A stretch of 64,000 bases of DNA from Hasllibacter sp963833115 (GCA_963833115.1 CAWHWS010000002.1:372001-436000), one strand, 5' to 3'; numbered from the stretch's first letter, positions 16,842 through 25,923 are shown. Program-made: numbers and translations. The notes: a model not told the origin generated them from the letters alone.

Positions 16842-17842
16842 AGCTCTCCGGCGCCGCCGCCGCCCGCGCCCTGAGCGCGCCCGACCCCGCCCGCGCCGGC
16901 CTCCTCGTCTACGGCGCCGACGCGGTGCGCGTCTCCGAGGCCCGGCGCCGCCTGCTGCCCGCCCTCCTCGGCGACGGCGCCGAGGAGGAGATGCGCCTCA
17001 CGCGCCTGCCCGCCGCGGATCTGCGCCGCGACCCCGCCGCGCTCCAGGACGCGATGACCACCGCCGGCTTCTTCCCCGGCCCCCGCGCCGTCCTGGTGGA
17101 GGACGCCGCCGACGGCCTCGCCCCCGTCCTCGCGGACGCGCTCGCCGCGCACCGCCCGGGCGACGCGCAGGTCGTCGTCACCGCCGGCGCCCTGCCCGCC
17201 AAGTCCAAGCTGCGCCGCGCGTTCGAGGCGCACCCCGCCGCCGCCGCCCTCCCCCTCTACGACGACCCCCCCGGCCGCCCCGAGGTCGAGGCGATGCTCG
17301 CCGGACGCGGCATCCGGGCCACCCCGGACGCCCTCGCCATGCTGGAGGCCATCGCCCGCGACGGCGGCCCGGCCGCCTTGCGCGACTGCGCCGAGAAGCT
17401 CGCCCTCTACCGCCGCGGCGCGGACGGCCCCGCCGGGCCCGAGGACGTCGCCGCCATCGCCCCCCTCCCCCCCGAGGCCGAGATCGACGCCGTGCTGGAC
17501 GCCGCCGCCGCCGGCGACGCGGCCGCCCTCGCGCCCCTCCTGCGCCGCCTGCCCGCCCGCTCCGGCGCGGCCACGGGCCTCCTCATCGGCGCCGCGCGCC
17601 ATTTCCGCACCCTGCACGCGGCGGCCACGCTCGGCGCCGCCGGCCTGCGCCCGCCCCTCTTCGGCCCCCGCAAGTCCCGGGTCGAGCGGCAGGCCCGCGC
17701 CTGGGGCGCGCCCCGGCTGGAGGAGGCGATCTCCATCCTGATCGAGGCCGACCTCGCGCTGCGCGCCCCCGGCGCCCGCGCCCCCGCCATGCCCGTGGCC
17801 GAGCGCGCGCTGGTGCGCCTCGCCATGCTCGCCCGCCGCTAG
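16838..17842 (+). CDS. holA: DNA polymerase III subunit delta
   Basis: A 334-residue clamp-loader delta subunit. The N-terminal LVYGADAVRVSEARR, the central VVVTAGALPAKSKLRRAFE segment and the helical C-terminus with ARHFRTLH match HolA of alphaproteobacteria. Its GTG start at 16838 overlaps the lptE stop by four bases, so leuS, lptE and holA are translationally coupled in series. Confidence 0.88.
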   Translation: MKLSGAAAARALSAPDPARAGLLVYGADAVRVSEARRRLLPALLGDGAEEEMRLTRLPAADLRRDPAALQDAMTTAGFFPGPRAVLVEDAADGLAPVLADALAAHRPGDAQVVVTAGALPAKSKLRRAFEAHPAAAALPLYDDPPGRPEVEAMLAGRGIRATPDALAMLEAIARDGGPAALRDCAEKLALYRRGADGPAGPEDVAAIAPLPPEAEIDAVLDAAAAGDAAALAPLLRRLPARSGAATGLLIGAARHFRTLHAAATLGAAGLRPPLFGPRKSRVERQARAWGAPRLEEAISILIEADLALRAPGARAPAMPVAERALVRLAMLARR

Positions 17843-17850
17843 GAGGCCCC

Positions 17851-18441
17851 ATGCAGATCACCGTCGTCGGCACGAAGGCGTCCCGCGCCATGCGCGTCCT
17901 CTGGGCGCTGGAGGAGCTGGGCCTCCCCTACGAGCACGTCCCCTCCAGGCCCCGCGACGAGCGCACGCTGGCCGCGAACCCGGCGGGCCGCATCCCCGCC
18001 CTGATCGCGGACGGCGAGACCCTGACCGACAGCGTCGCCATCATGGCTTTCCTCGCCGACGCGCACGGGCGGCTGACGCACCCCGCCGGCACCCCCGCCC
18101 GCGCCCGGCAGGACGCCGCGACGAACGCGGTGCTGGAGATGATGGACGCCCCCCTCTGGGCCTACGCGCAGAACGCCTTCGTCCTGCCCGAGGCGGACCG
18201 CGTCCCCGAGGCCAAGCCCGCCGCCCGCGCCGCCTTCGGCCGGGGGGCCGCGGCGGTCGCGGGACTGCTGGACGGCCCCTGGCTCGCCGGCGAGACCTTC
18301 ACCGTGGCCGACATCCTCCTCGCCCACTGCGCCGGCTGGTCCCGCATCGCGAAGATGGACCCCCTTCCGGACGCCCTCGCGGATCACATGGCCCGCGCCC
18401 GCGCCCGCCCGGCCTTCGGGCGCGCCGCCGCCCGGGAGTAG
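17851..18441 (+). CDS. Glutathione S-transferase family protein
   Basis: A 196-residue two-domain GST: a thioredoxin-like N-terminal half with NPAGRIPALI and the glutathione-contacting LTDSVAI, then a helical half with LAGETFTVADILLAHC. The ATG at 17851 follows AGGAGG closely (eight bases after the holA stop), suggesting the same transcript as holA. Substrate unknown. Confidence 0.88.
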   Translation: MQITVVGTKASRAMRVLWALEELGLPYEHVPSRPRDERTLAANPAGRIPALIADGETLTDSVAIMAFLADAHGRLTHPAGTPARARQDAATNAVLEMMDAPLWAYAQNAFVLPEADRVPEAKPAARAAFGRGAAAVAGLLDGPWLAGETFTVADILLAHCAGWSRIAKMDPLPDALADHMARARARPAFGRAAARE

Positions 18442-18506
18442 GACGCGGCCGGCGCCGCCGGGCGCCGTGGACCGGCCGGACAGGACCGGCCAGGGCCGGC
18501 CGAAGC

Positions 18507-18535
18507 GCCGCGCGGGACCGTCCGCCCCGCGCGGC
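18507..18535. terminator. Hairpin between convergent genes
   Basis: A perfect 10-bp inverted repeat (GCCGCGCGGG / CCCGCGCGGC) with a 9-base loop lies between the converging GST and CTERM-protein genes. It could end transcription from both sides, though there is no T-run. Confidence 0.45.
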
Positions 18536-18543
18536 GGGCCGCG

Positions 18544-19116
18544 TCAGGCGCGGCGGCGGACCGCCCCGGCCCCGGCCAGCCCGGCCAGCCCGGCGAGCAG
18601 CATCGGCAGCCCCGCCGGAAGCGGGATCGGCGCCACGGCGTCCGCGAGCCGCGTGATCTCCACCGTGCCGGTCAGGAGGGCCGAGCCCGGCGCGAACGGG
18701 TCCGCCAGCTGGAAGTCGGCGTTGAAGACGCCCTCCTGCCCGATGATCCCAGTGAGCGCGCGCGTCTCCCCGACCGCGAGGCCGCTATCGGCCACGTCCA
18801 ACCCCGTGGGCGAGAACTGGAGCTCCACCCCGCCCGAGGCGAACCGGAACAGCCCGTCGTCGAACGCCCCAGACCCCGCGATCTCGGCGCCCGGCAGGAA
18901 CACGCCCGACCCGGCGCCGTAGGTGGCCGACAGGCCGCCGATGTCGATGGCGCCGAACGTCCCGGCCCCGCCGTCGAAGTCGAACCCGCCCGTGACCGCG
19001 CCGCCGAAGAAGGCGTCCGCCAGCCCCGATAGGTCGAACGACAGCGCGTCGGCCTGCGCCTGCCCCGCCAGGATGCAGGCCGCGACGACCGCGCCCGCCT
19101 TGAGTCTCTTCGTCAT
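18544..19116 (-). CDS. VPLPA-CTERM sorting-domain exported protein
   Basis: A 190-residue secreted protein with a Sec signal (to about residue 22, ending GQAQA). A Gly/Asp/Phe-rich body follows, and then a C-terminal tripartite sorting tail: IPLPAGLPMLLAGLAGLAG, hydrophobic helix, and RRRA. This matches the VPLPA-CTERM class, which is anchored and processed by an exosortase/rhombosortase-like system in marine Rhodobacterales. The start at 19116 is chosen because it begins the signal peptide. No processing enzyme is in the window. Confidence 0.8.
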   Translation of the reverse strand: MTKRLKAGAVVAACILAGQAQADALSFDLSGLADAFFGGAVTGGFDFDGGAGTFGAIDIGGLSATYGAGSGVFLPGAEIAGSGAFDDGLFRFASGGVELQFSPTGLDVADSGLAVGETRALTGIIGQEGVFNADFQLADPFAPGSALLTGTVEITRLADAVAPIPLPAGLPMLLAGLAGLAGAGAVRRRA

Positions 19117-19174
19117 CCTATCGCTCCCCTCGGTTGATGATTCGTTAAGACACGCCCGGCATCGCCCCGAAGTT

Positions 19175-20356
19175 TCACGCGCCGTCACCGTCCGGCCCGC
19201 CCGCCGCGACCCGCAGCCCGTGCCCCGGCCCAGCCCACGCCGCCGCCGCCGCGCCCGCCCGGCGCCCCGTCGACAGGCACCCGGTCAGAAGCCAGCCCCC
19301 CGTCGGCGCCTCCCAGTCGAGCATCTCGCCGCAGGCGAAGACGCCTGGCACCGCCCGCAGCATCAGCCCCTCGTCGACCCCGTCCCAGGCCACGCCGCCC
19401 GCCGTGCTGATCGCCTCGTCCATCGGCCGCGGTCCCGCGTGCCGCACCGGCAGGGCCTTCACCGCCTCGGCCACCGGCACGTCCCCCCGCCACTCGTGCA
19501 GCAGCGCCACCTTCACCGGCGCCATCCGCAGCCCCTTGCGCAGCCGGCTCGCGAGGCTGTCCCCCTTCCGCCCCCCGGCCAGCGCCGTCGCCACCTCCGC
19601 GCGGCTCCGCCCCGGCGCCAGGTCCAGCATCAGGGGCGCCCCCGCCCGCACCATCGCGCCCACCGCGTAGACCGCGCCGCCCTCGATCCCGCGCGCGGAC
19701 ACCGCGAACTCCCCGCGCGACCGCAGGTCCCCGGCCGTCAGGGCCACGTCCTTCACCGGGCTTCCGAAATGCCGCGCCATGTGCGCCGACCACTCGACCC
19801 GCAGCCCCCCGTTCGCCCCCTCGAACGGTGCCACGGGCACGCCGCGCGCCGCGAGCCAAGGGGCCCACGCCCCGTCCGATCCCAGCCGCCGCCAGGACGC
19901 GCCCCCCAGCGCCAGCACCACCGCCCGCGCCGCCGGCCACCCCGCCCCGAGCGCCCCCCCGTCCCAGCGCAGGCCCGTCCGCATCTCCACCCCCGCCGCC
20001 GCCAGCCGCGCCCGCCACGCGCGCAGCAGGGGCGAGGCCTTCATCGCCCGCGGGAACACCCGCCCCGTCGGCCCGGCATGGGTCTCCTGCCCCAGGGCCT
20101 CGGCCCAGGCGCGCACGTCCCGCGCCCCGAACGCGGCGAGCATCGGCGCCATCCGCCCCGCGCTCGCCCCGAACCAGCGCGGATCGCCGTCCACGTTCGT
20201 CAGGTTCAGGCCCGACTTCCCCGCCATGAGCAGTTTGCGCCCGACCGTCGGCATCGCCTCGGCCACCACCACCCGCGCGCCGGCCTCCGCCGCCGCCTCC
20301 GCCGCCATCAGGCCCGCGGGCCCGCCCCCGATCACCAGGACGTCGCAAAGGGACAC
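19175..20356 (-). CDS. BaiN/HI0933-family flavoprotein
   Basis: A 393-residue NAD(P)/FAD-dependent oxidoreductase of the HI0933/BaiN group. Seen are the N-terminal LVIGGGPAGLMAAE, the diagnostic GRKLLMAGKSGLNLTN, and the C-terminal STAGGV, CGEMLDWEAPTGGW segments closing the FAD site. The GTG at 20356 is chosen as start (GGGGGC upstream). Physiological substrate unknown for most members. Confidence 0.85.
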   Translation of the reverse strand: MSLCDVLVIGGGPAGLMAAEAAAEAGARVVVAEAMPTVGRKLLMAGKSGLNLTNVDGDPRWFGASAGRMAPMLAAFGARDVRAWAEALGQETHAGPTGRVFPRAMKASPLLRAWRARLAAAGVEMRTGLRWDGGALGAGWPAARAVVLALGGASWRRLGSDGAWAPWLAARGVPVAPFEGANGGLRVEWSAHMARHFGSPVKDVALTAGDLRSRGEFAVSARGIEGGAVYAVGAMVRAGAPLMLDLAPGRSRAEVATALAGGRKGDSLASRLRKGLRMAPVKVALLHEWRGDVPVAEAVKALPVRHAGPRPMDEAISTAGGVAWDGVDEGLMLRAVPGVFACGEMLDWEAPTGGWLLTGCLSTGRRAGAAAAAWAGPGHGLRVAAGGPDGDGA

Positions 20357-20417
20357 GTCGCCCCCGCCGCCGAACGTGCCGCCGGATCCGCCGCCGGCCG
20401 CCCAATGCTCCACGCCC

Positions 20418-20700
20418 ATGCCCGGCGATCCCATCTGCCCGCTCCGCCTCCGCCCGATCCCGCCCCACGCGCGCCCGAGCCCGCACCACCTCGTCCCCGA
20501 GCGGCGCGGCGGCAAGGGCGGGCCCACCGTCCTCGTCCACCAGATCCGCCAGGGCGAGGTCCACGCCGCCCGGGCCGAGACCGAGCTCGCGCGGTGGCGG
20601 AAGACGCCCGAGCGGCGGCGCGTCCAGCCGGACCTCGCGCACGCCTTCGCCTGGCTCGCGCGCCGCCCGCCGGACGTCCACGCGCCGAGCCGCCGCCGCT
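20418..20700 (+). pseudogene. Degenerate HNH-endonuclease-like fragment
   Basis: From the ATG at 20418 the + frame encodes a recognisable relative of a short HNH-type protein that I recall from many alphaproteobacteria: DPICPL, PIPP, HHLVP, GGKGGPTVL, HQI, EVHA, AFAWLARRPP. Two features suggest decay. The second cysteine of the CxxC knuckle and the Cys/His pair of the HQICH motif are replaced (CPLRLR and HQIRQG). The frame also has no stop here, running on antisense into the SDR gene. Start codon and function uncertain. Confidence 0.5.
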
Positions 20701-20709
20701 GGCGGCCCG

Positions 20710-21483
20710 CTAGCCGAGCCCGATCGCCGCCCGCACGCCCTCGTCCCGGAGCGACACCTCCTCGCCGAGGAACCCGTCCCCCGCCGGCCCGGCCATCCAC
20801 ACCAGCGCCCGCCCGACCCATTCGGGCGCGATGTGCGCCTCCCATGGCAGCCGGCTCACCGGGTTCACCCCCGAGGCCGCGATCTCCCGCTGCATCCGCG
20901 TCGCCACCGTGCCGGGCGAGAGGCTCATCGCGCGGATGCCGTTAGCGCCGTTCTCCAGGTGCAGCACCTTGGTGAGCATCAGCGCCGCCGCCTTGGACGC
21001 GCAGTAATGCGACCACCCCTCCACCGGCCCGTGCGCCGCCCCCGACCCGATCGTCAGGATCGTGCCCCCCCCGGCCTCCAGCATCACCGGCAGGGCCGCC
21101 GCCATCCCGTTGAACACGCCCTTGAGGTTCACGTCGATCACCCGGCCCCAGGCCTCGGGGTCGGCCGCCTCCATGCGGGCCACCGGCTCTATCGCGCCGG
21201 CGTTGTTCACCAGCACGTCGAGGCCGCCATAGGTCGCGACCGCCGCCTGCACCGCCGTGCCCACCTGGAGGGGCCGCGTCACGTCGCAGGGCACCGCCAG
21301 GGCGCGCTCCCCGATCTCCCCCGCGAGGTCCGCCAGCGCCGAGGCGTCGCGCGCGCACACGACCACGTTCGCCCCCGCCGCCGCGAAGGCGCGCGCCGCC
21401 GCCGCCCCGATCCCCCGGCTGGCCCCGGTGATCATCGCCGTGCGCCCCGCCAGGGGCCCCGCCCCCTCCCGATCCGCGTCCAT
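20710..21483 (-). CDS. Short-chain dehydrogenase/reductase
   Basis: A 257-residue classical SDR. Cofactor motif TGASRGIG spans residues 19-26, NNAG is at 94-97, and the catalytic set is Ser148, Tyr161 and Lys165 (YCASK). The start is the ATG at 21483 with AAGGA upstream. Similar SDRs act on 3-oxoacyl, sugar or steroid substrates; nothing nearby fixes its role. Confidence 0.88.
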   Translation of the reverse strand: MDADREGAGPLAGRTAMITGASRGIGAAAARAFAAAGANVVVCARDASALADLAGEIGERALAVPCDVTRPLQVGTAVQAAVATYGGLDVLVNNAGAIEPVARMEAADPEAWGRVIDVNLKGVFNGMAAALPVMLEAGGGTILTIGSGAAHGPVEGWSHYCASKAAALMLTKVLHLENGANGIRAMSLSPGTVATRMQREIAASGVNPVSRLPWEAHIAPEWVGRALVWMAGPAGDGFLGEEVSLRDEGVRAAIGLG

Positions 21484-21629
21484 GCCCGTGTCCTTCCCGC
21501 CGCCGCGCGCCGGCCCGGCGCTCCGGGCCCATGATGCCGCACCGCCCGGCACCCGGCCAGCCCCGCTTGACCCACGGGGCCGCTGGCTTAGGGTCCGCCC
21601 GCAGCCCCCGAGATCCCCGGAGCCCCACC

Positions 21630-23243
21630 ATGCCCGCCACCCCCACCGGCGACCGCCGCGACGGGACCGCCGCCCGCGCCCTCCTCTGCGCGGCCCTCGC
21701 CCTCGCCCTCGCCGCCGCCCCCGCCGCCGCCGCCCCCGAGGCCGCCGACATCTGGACCGACCTCAGGGCCGCGCTCGCCGCCGGCGGCTACGAGCTCGCC
21801 ATCGCCGAGGAGGAGATCGGCGACGACGCCGTGCGCCTCGCGGGCGTCACCCTGACCTCCCTCACGGAGGGCCGCGCGATGGACGAGGTCGGCGCCATGG
21901 TCCCCTCGACCACCCGCGCCACCGTCGAGATCGCCGAGATGACCCTGACCGAGGCCGGCGAGCGCGTGGAGATCGCCCTGTCCGAGACCCTGCCCGTGCG
22001 CGTCGAGACCCGGACGGGGGGCGAGGATCCGGTCACGATCTCCGCCCGGATCCTGCTGGACGGGTTCGAGGCCGCGGTGGAGGAGGACGGGCCGGGCCTC
22101 CTCTACACCTATGGCGGCGCCTCGCAGCGCGTCGTCCTCGACGAGGTCACCGGCGGCGACGGCGCGCTCGCGGGCGACCTGCGCGTCGAGGGCCTCACCG
22201 GCACCGCCGCCACCCGGCCGGCCGCGGACGGCGCCCCCCGCCGCACCGAGCAGAGCCAGGAGGCGGGCGCCCTCACCGTGGAGATGTCGTTCGAGGACCC
22301 GGACCCCGCCGGCGGCGGCAGCCTCGCCCTGGCGCTCGCCGTCTCGGACCTCTCGGGCACCTCGCGGACGCTCTCGCCGGAGGAGGCGGAGATGGCCGAC
22401 CTCGCCGCCTTCGCCCGCGCCGGCGGGGAGCTCGCCGGCACGTTCGCCTACGGCCCCGCCCGGATCGAGGTCGCGGTCACCGGCGCGAGCGGCGATTTCG
22501 ACCTCTCCACCGCCTCCTCCGGCGGCGCGATCGAGGTCTCGATCGACGAGGGCGGGCTCGCCTACGCCCTCTCCGCCACCGGCTCGCGGGCCAGCGTGCG
22601 CGGCGGCGGCCTGCCCGTGCCCGAGCTCTCCTACGCCCTGGAGAGCAGCGCGATCGACATCCTGGTGCCCATCCTCGCCGGCGCGGGCGCGCAGCCCTTC
22701 GCCCTCTCCGTCGCGCTCCAGGGCCTCGTCCTCGACGACGCGGTCTGGGCCCTCTTCGATCCCGGCACGATCCTGCCGCGCGACCCCGCCTCCGTGACCC
22801 TCGACCTGGCAGGGACCGCCACCCTCCCGCAGGACCTCCTGCCCGCCCCCGACGGGGACGGGGACGACACCGACACCGGCGCCGGCGTCCCCGAGCCGGA
22901 GGCCGAGGCCCCCACCCTGCGCACCCTGACCGTCGAGGCGCTCTCGCTCTCCGCCGCCGGCGCGCGCCTGGACGCCTCCGGCGCCTTCGACGCGCCGGAG
23001 GACGGCACCCCGGCCCTGCCCGGCCTGCCGGCCCTCGCCGGCACCCTCTCCATCGACCTCGCCGGCGCCGAGGGCCTCCTCGACGCGCTCGTGACCATGG
23101 GCGTCCTGCCGCAGGAGCAGGCCGCCTTCGCCCGCGGCATGCTCGGCTTCGTCGCCCGCCCCACCGGCGCGGATTCCTACGCCACCGAGCTGGACCTCGG
23201 CGCCGACGGCTCGGTCACCGCCAACGGCATGGCCCTGCGCTAG
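21630..23243 (+). CDS. DUF2125 domain protein, exported
   Basis: A 537-residue protein with an Ala-rich signal sequence (cleavage near APAAAA) and a long periplasmic body of repeating beta-type segments resembling DUF2125. The many 'VT.. L..A..A.L.' repeats recall AsmA-like outer-membrane biogenesis proteins. An acidic linker (GDGDDTDTG) lies near residue 410. The start is the ATG at 21630, directly before the signal. Function unknown. Confidence 0.75.
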   Translation: MPATPTGDRRDGTAARALLCAALALALAAAPAAAAPEAADIWTDLRAALAAGGYELAIAEEEIGDDAVRLAGVTLTSLTEGRAMDEVGAMVPSTTRATVEIAEMTLTEAGERVEIALSETLPVRVETRTGGEDPVTISARILLDGFEAAVEEDGPGLLYTYGGASQRVVLDEVTGGDGALAGDLRVEGLTGTAATRPAADGAPRRTEQSQEAGALTVEMSFEDPDPAGGGSLALALAVSDLSGTSRTLSPEEAEMADLAAFARAGGELAGTFAYGPARIEVAVTGASGDFDLSTASSGGAIEVSIDEGGLAYALSATGSRASVRGGGLPVPELSYALESSAIDILVPILAGAGAQPFALSVALQGLVLDDAVWALFDPGTILPRDPASVTLDLAGTATLPQDLLPAPDGDGDDTDTGAGVPEPEAEAPTLRTLTVEALSLSAAGARLDASGAFDAPEDGTPALPGLPALAGTLSIDLAGAEGLLDALVTMGVLPQEQAAFARGMLGFVARPTGADSYATELDLGADGSVTANGMALR

Positions 23244-23321
23244 GGGGAGGGCTCGCCCCCCGCCCGCCCCGCCCGCGCGGCCCGCCCCCCGGCGCTCGGC
23301 ATCGCCCGGCGGCCGCAGGGC

Positions 23322-23358
23322 GGCGGCGTCGGGGGCGGCGTCGGGGGCGGCATCGGGG
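23322..23358. repeat. 12-bp tandem repeat in the intergenic space
   Basis: About three imperfect copies of GGCGGCGTCGGG occupy the 180-bp gap between the DUF2125 gene and pmbA. It may be simple slippage sequence; no gene is seen in the gap. Confidence 0.7.
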
Positions 23359-23422
23359 CGGCTTGCCCGTCGGCGCCGCCCGCCTTACGCCCTTAGGCTC
23401 CGCCCACGCCCCGGAGGCCCCC

Positions 23423-24769
23423 ATGCCGCAGCCCCTCGCCGACCTGGCCGCGCGCGCGCTCGACGCCGCCCGCGCCGCGGGGGCGGACGCCGCCGACGCT
23501 CTCGTGGTCCGCGACGCCGCCACCAACGTGGACGTGCGCGCCGGCACCCTCGAGGAGGCCCAGCGCGCCGAGAGCACCGAGATCGGCCTGCGCGTCCTCG
23601 TCGGCCGGCGCCAGGCCTGCGTCGCCCTGTCGGACTTCGCCCCCGCCACCCTGGCCGAGGCCGCGAGCCGCGCCGTCGCCATGGCCCGCCTCGCCCCGGA
23701 GGACCCGGCCGTCGGCCTCGCGGACCCCGCGCAGCTCGCCCGCGCCGCCGACTTCGCCGGCCTCGACCTCGTCGACGACGCGCCCCCCCTCGCCCCCGCC
23801 GCGCTCGAGGAGATGGCCCGCCGCGCCGAGGCCGCCGCCGCCGGGCGCCGTGGCATCACCCAGATCGAGAGCGCCGGCGCCGGCCAGTCCCGGCGGGAGG
23901 TCCACGTCGCCGCCACCAACGGGCTGGACGGCGGCTATGCCCGCACCTCCACCTCCCTGGCCTGCGTCGCCATCACCGGCGCCGGCACCGGGATGGAGCG
24001 CGACTACGCCTTCGACGCCCGCACCCACCTCGCCGATCTCGACGGCCCCGAGGCCATCGGCGCCCTCGCCGCGGCCCGCACCCTCGCCCGCGCGAACCCC
24101 AGGAAGCCGCCCACCGGCACCTGGCCCGTCCTCTACGACGAGCGCGTCGCCGCCTCCCTGATCGGCCACCTCCTCGCGGCGGCCAACGGCGCCTCGATCG
24201 CGCGGGGCGCCTCCTGGCTGCGCGATCGCATGGGGACGCGCGTCCTGCCCGCCGGCCTCGCGATCCTCGAGGAGCCGCACCGCCCCCGCACCTCCGGCGC
24301 CCGCCCGATCGACGCCGAGGGCCTGCCCACCGCCACGAGCGCCATCGTCGAGGACGGCACCCTCGCGCGCTGGATCCTCGACCTCGGCTCCGCCCGCCGC
24401 CTCGGGCTCCAGAGCACCGCCAACGCCGCCCGCGGCACCGGCGGGCCGCCCTCGCCCTCGGTCACCAACGTCTCCCTGACCCAGGGGGACCGCACGCCCG
24501 CCGACCTCATGCGCGACATGGGCACCGGCCTCCTGGTCACCTCGATGATCGGCTCCACCATCAGCGCCACCACCGGCGACTATTCGCGCGGCGCCTCCGG
24601 CATGTGGATCGAGAACGGCGAGCCCGCCTATCCGGTCGCCGAATGCACCATCGCCGGCAACCTCCTGGAGATGCTGGCCGCCCTCGTGCCCGCGAACGAC
24701 GCGCGCGCCCACCTCTCCCGCGTGGTCCCCTCCCTCCTCGTGGACGGCATGACCGTTGCCGGGGACTAG
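23423..24769 (+). CDS. pmbA: TldD/PmbA-family metalloprotease-like protein
   Basis: A 448-residue PmbA-type subunit of the TldD/PmbA (TldE) pair, which processes peptides and assists CcdA or microcin maturation in enterobacteria. The early segment VDVRAGTLEEAQRAES, the central WPVLYDERVAASLIGHLL, and C-terminal STISATTGDYSRGASGMWIENGE and TIAGNL are family hallmarks. The HExxxH metal motif belongs to TldD and is absent, as expected for PmbA. CCGGAGG precedes the ATG. The downstream phosphatase overlaps its end. Confidence 0.9.
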   Translation: MPQPLADLAARALDAARAAGADAADALVVRDAATNVDVRAGTLEEAQRAESTEIGLRVLVGRRQACVALSDFAPATLAEAASRAVAMARLAPEDPAVGLADPAQLARAADFAGLDLVDDAPPLAPAALEEMARRAEAAAAGRRGITQIESAGAGQSRREVHVAATNGLDGGYARTSTSLACVAITGAGTGMERDYAFDARTHLADLDGPEAIGALAAARTLARANPRKPPTGTWPVLYDERVAASLIGHLLAAANGASIARGASWLRDRMGTRVLPAGLAILEEPHRPRTSGARPIDAEGLPTATSAIVEDGTLARWILDLGSARRLGLQSTANAARGTGGPPSPSVTNVSLTQGDRTPADLMRDMGTGLLVTSMIGSTISATTGDYSRGASGMWIENGEPAYPVAECTIAGNLLEMLAALVPANDARAHLSRVVPSLLVDGMTVAGD

Positions 24770-25766
24770 CGCCGCCGCGCCGGGGGCGGCGGACGACGCC
24801 GGCGCCCTCGCCCTCCTCCTCGCCGCCACCCGGGAGGCCGGGCGCATCGCCCTCTCCCACTGGCGCCGGGACCCCGCCCACCACGAGAAGCCCGGCGGCG
24901 CCGGCCCCGTCTCCGTGGCCGACCTCGCGGTCGACGCCTACCTGCGCGAGACCCTCGCCGCCGCGCGCCCCGGCGCCGCCTGGCTCTCGGAGGAGACGCC
25001 CGACGACCCCGCCGCCCGCCGCGCCGCCACCGAGGTCTGGATCGTCGACCCGATCGACGGCACCCGCCCGTTCCTCGCCGGCGAGGACGCGTGGAACGTG
25101 GCGGCCGCCCTCACCCGCGGCGGCGTGCCGGTCGCCGCCGTCGTCCACCTGCCCGCGCGCGGCGAGACCTACGCCGCCACGCATCGCGGCGGCGCCACCC
25201 TGAACGGCGCGCCGCTGCGCGTGGCCGCGCCCGCGGGGCGACCCCGCCTCCTCGCCTCCCGGCAGTCGATGGCGCCGGGGCGATGGCCCCGAGGGGCCCC
25301 GGACGCCTCGCTCCACTGGCGCCATGCCCTCGCCTGGCGCTTCTGCCTCGTCGCGGCGGGCCGCTACGACGCGCTCCTGACCCATCGCCCGGCCTGGTAC
25401 TGGGACGTCTGCGCCGGCTCCCTCATCGCGTCCGAGGCCGGCTGCGCCGTCACCGACGCGGCCGGCGCGCCCATGCGCTTCGACGCCGAGCACCCCCAGA
25501 CCGCCGGCGCCCTCGCCGCGCCCCCGCCCCTGCACGCCGCGCCTGATCCCCTAGGCGCGCAGCCGCAGACCGCGCCGCCGCGCGGGCCAGGATCGCGCCC
25601 GCCCCGCCCGCGGCGATCCAGAACGGCGGCCGCAACGCCGCCTGCCGCCCCAGCGCGGGCTCCGCCGCCGCCAGCGCGCCCAGCGGCAGCGCCCCCCAGG
25701 CGATCAAGCGGTAGACCGAGTTCACCCGCCCCAGCAGCGCCCCGCAGAAGTTCGCCGCCCCGGTGA
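24756..25766 (+). CDS. Inositol-monophosphatase-like phosphatase, C-terminus probably frameshifted
   Basis: A Mg-dependent phosphatase of the inositol monophosphatase/CysQ superfamily. Seen are the metal-binding glutamate in SEETPDD, the WIVDPIDGT motif and the C-terminal WDVCAGSLIASEAGC. It starts with a TTG overlapping the pmbA end by 14 bases. The natural end should be near LHAALIP followed by the TAG at 25552-25554. One extra C in GCGCCTGATC near 25541 shifts the frame, so the reading continues about 70 Pro/Arg-rich residues to 25766, antisense to an MFS remnant. This gene marks the left border of the accessory island. Confidence 0.82.
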   Translation: MPGTSAAAPGAADDAGALALLLAATREAGRIALSHWRRDPAHHEKPGGAGPVSVADLAVDAYLRETLAAARPGAAWLSEETPDDPAARRAATEVWIVDPIDGTRPFLAGEDAWNVAAALTRGGVPVAAVVHLPARGETYAATHRGGATLNGAPLRVAAPAGRPRLLASRQSMAPGRWPRGAPDASLHWRHALAWRFCLVAAGRYDALLTHRPAWYWDVCAGSLIASEAGCAVTDAAGAPMRFDAEHPQTAGALAAPPPLHAAPDPLGAQPQTAPPRGPGSRPPRPRRSRTAAATPPAAPARAPPPPARPAAAPPRRSSGRPSSPAPAAPRRSSPPR

Positions 25767-25905
25767 TCGACGCGCGCTGCATCACCCGCCGGTGCGCCGC
25801 CATCCACCGCAGGCCCTCCACCGCCTCGGCCAGCGCGCCCCGCGCGGCCCCCCCGCGGCGGCGCCATCGCCGGCAGCGCCCATTGCCCGCCTCGCCCCGT
25901 CAACC
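25557..25905 (-). pseudogene. Internally deleted MFS transporter remnant
   Basis: The minus strand contains pieces of a DHA3-like major facilitator. ALAEAVEGLRWMAAHRRVM and TGAANFCGALLG (start of the second half) run straight into GRVNSVYRLIAWGALPLGAL (near TM11), with the intervening roughly 90 residues missing. Upstream, the sequence switches frame near 25855. The gene therefore has at least one deletion and one frameshift and lacks the whole N-terminal half. It sits between the phosphatase and the island and may mark the damaged junction. Confidence 0.65.
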
Positions 25906-25923
25906 TGGACCGTCCGCTTGCCC

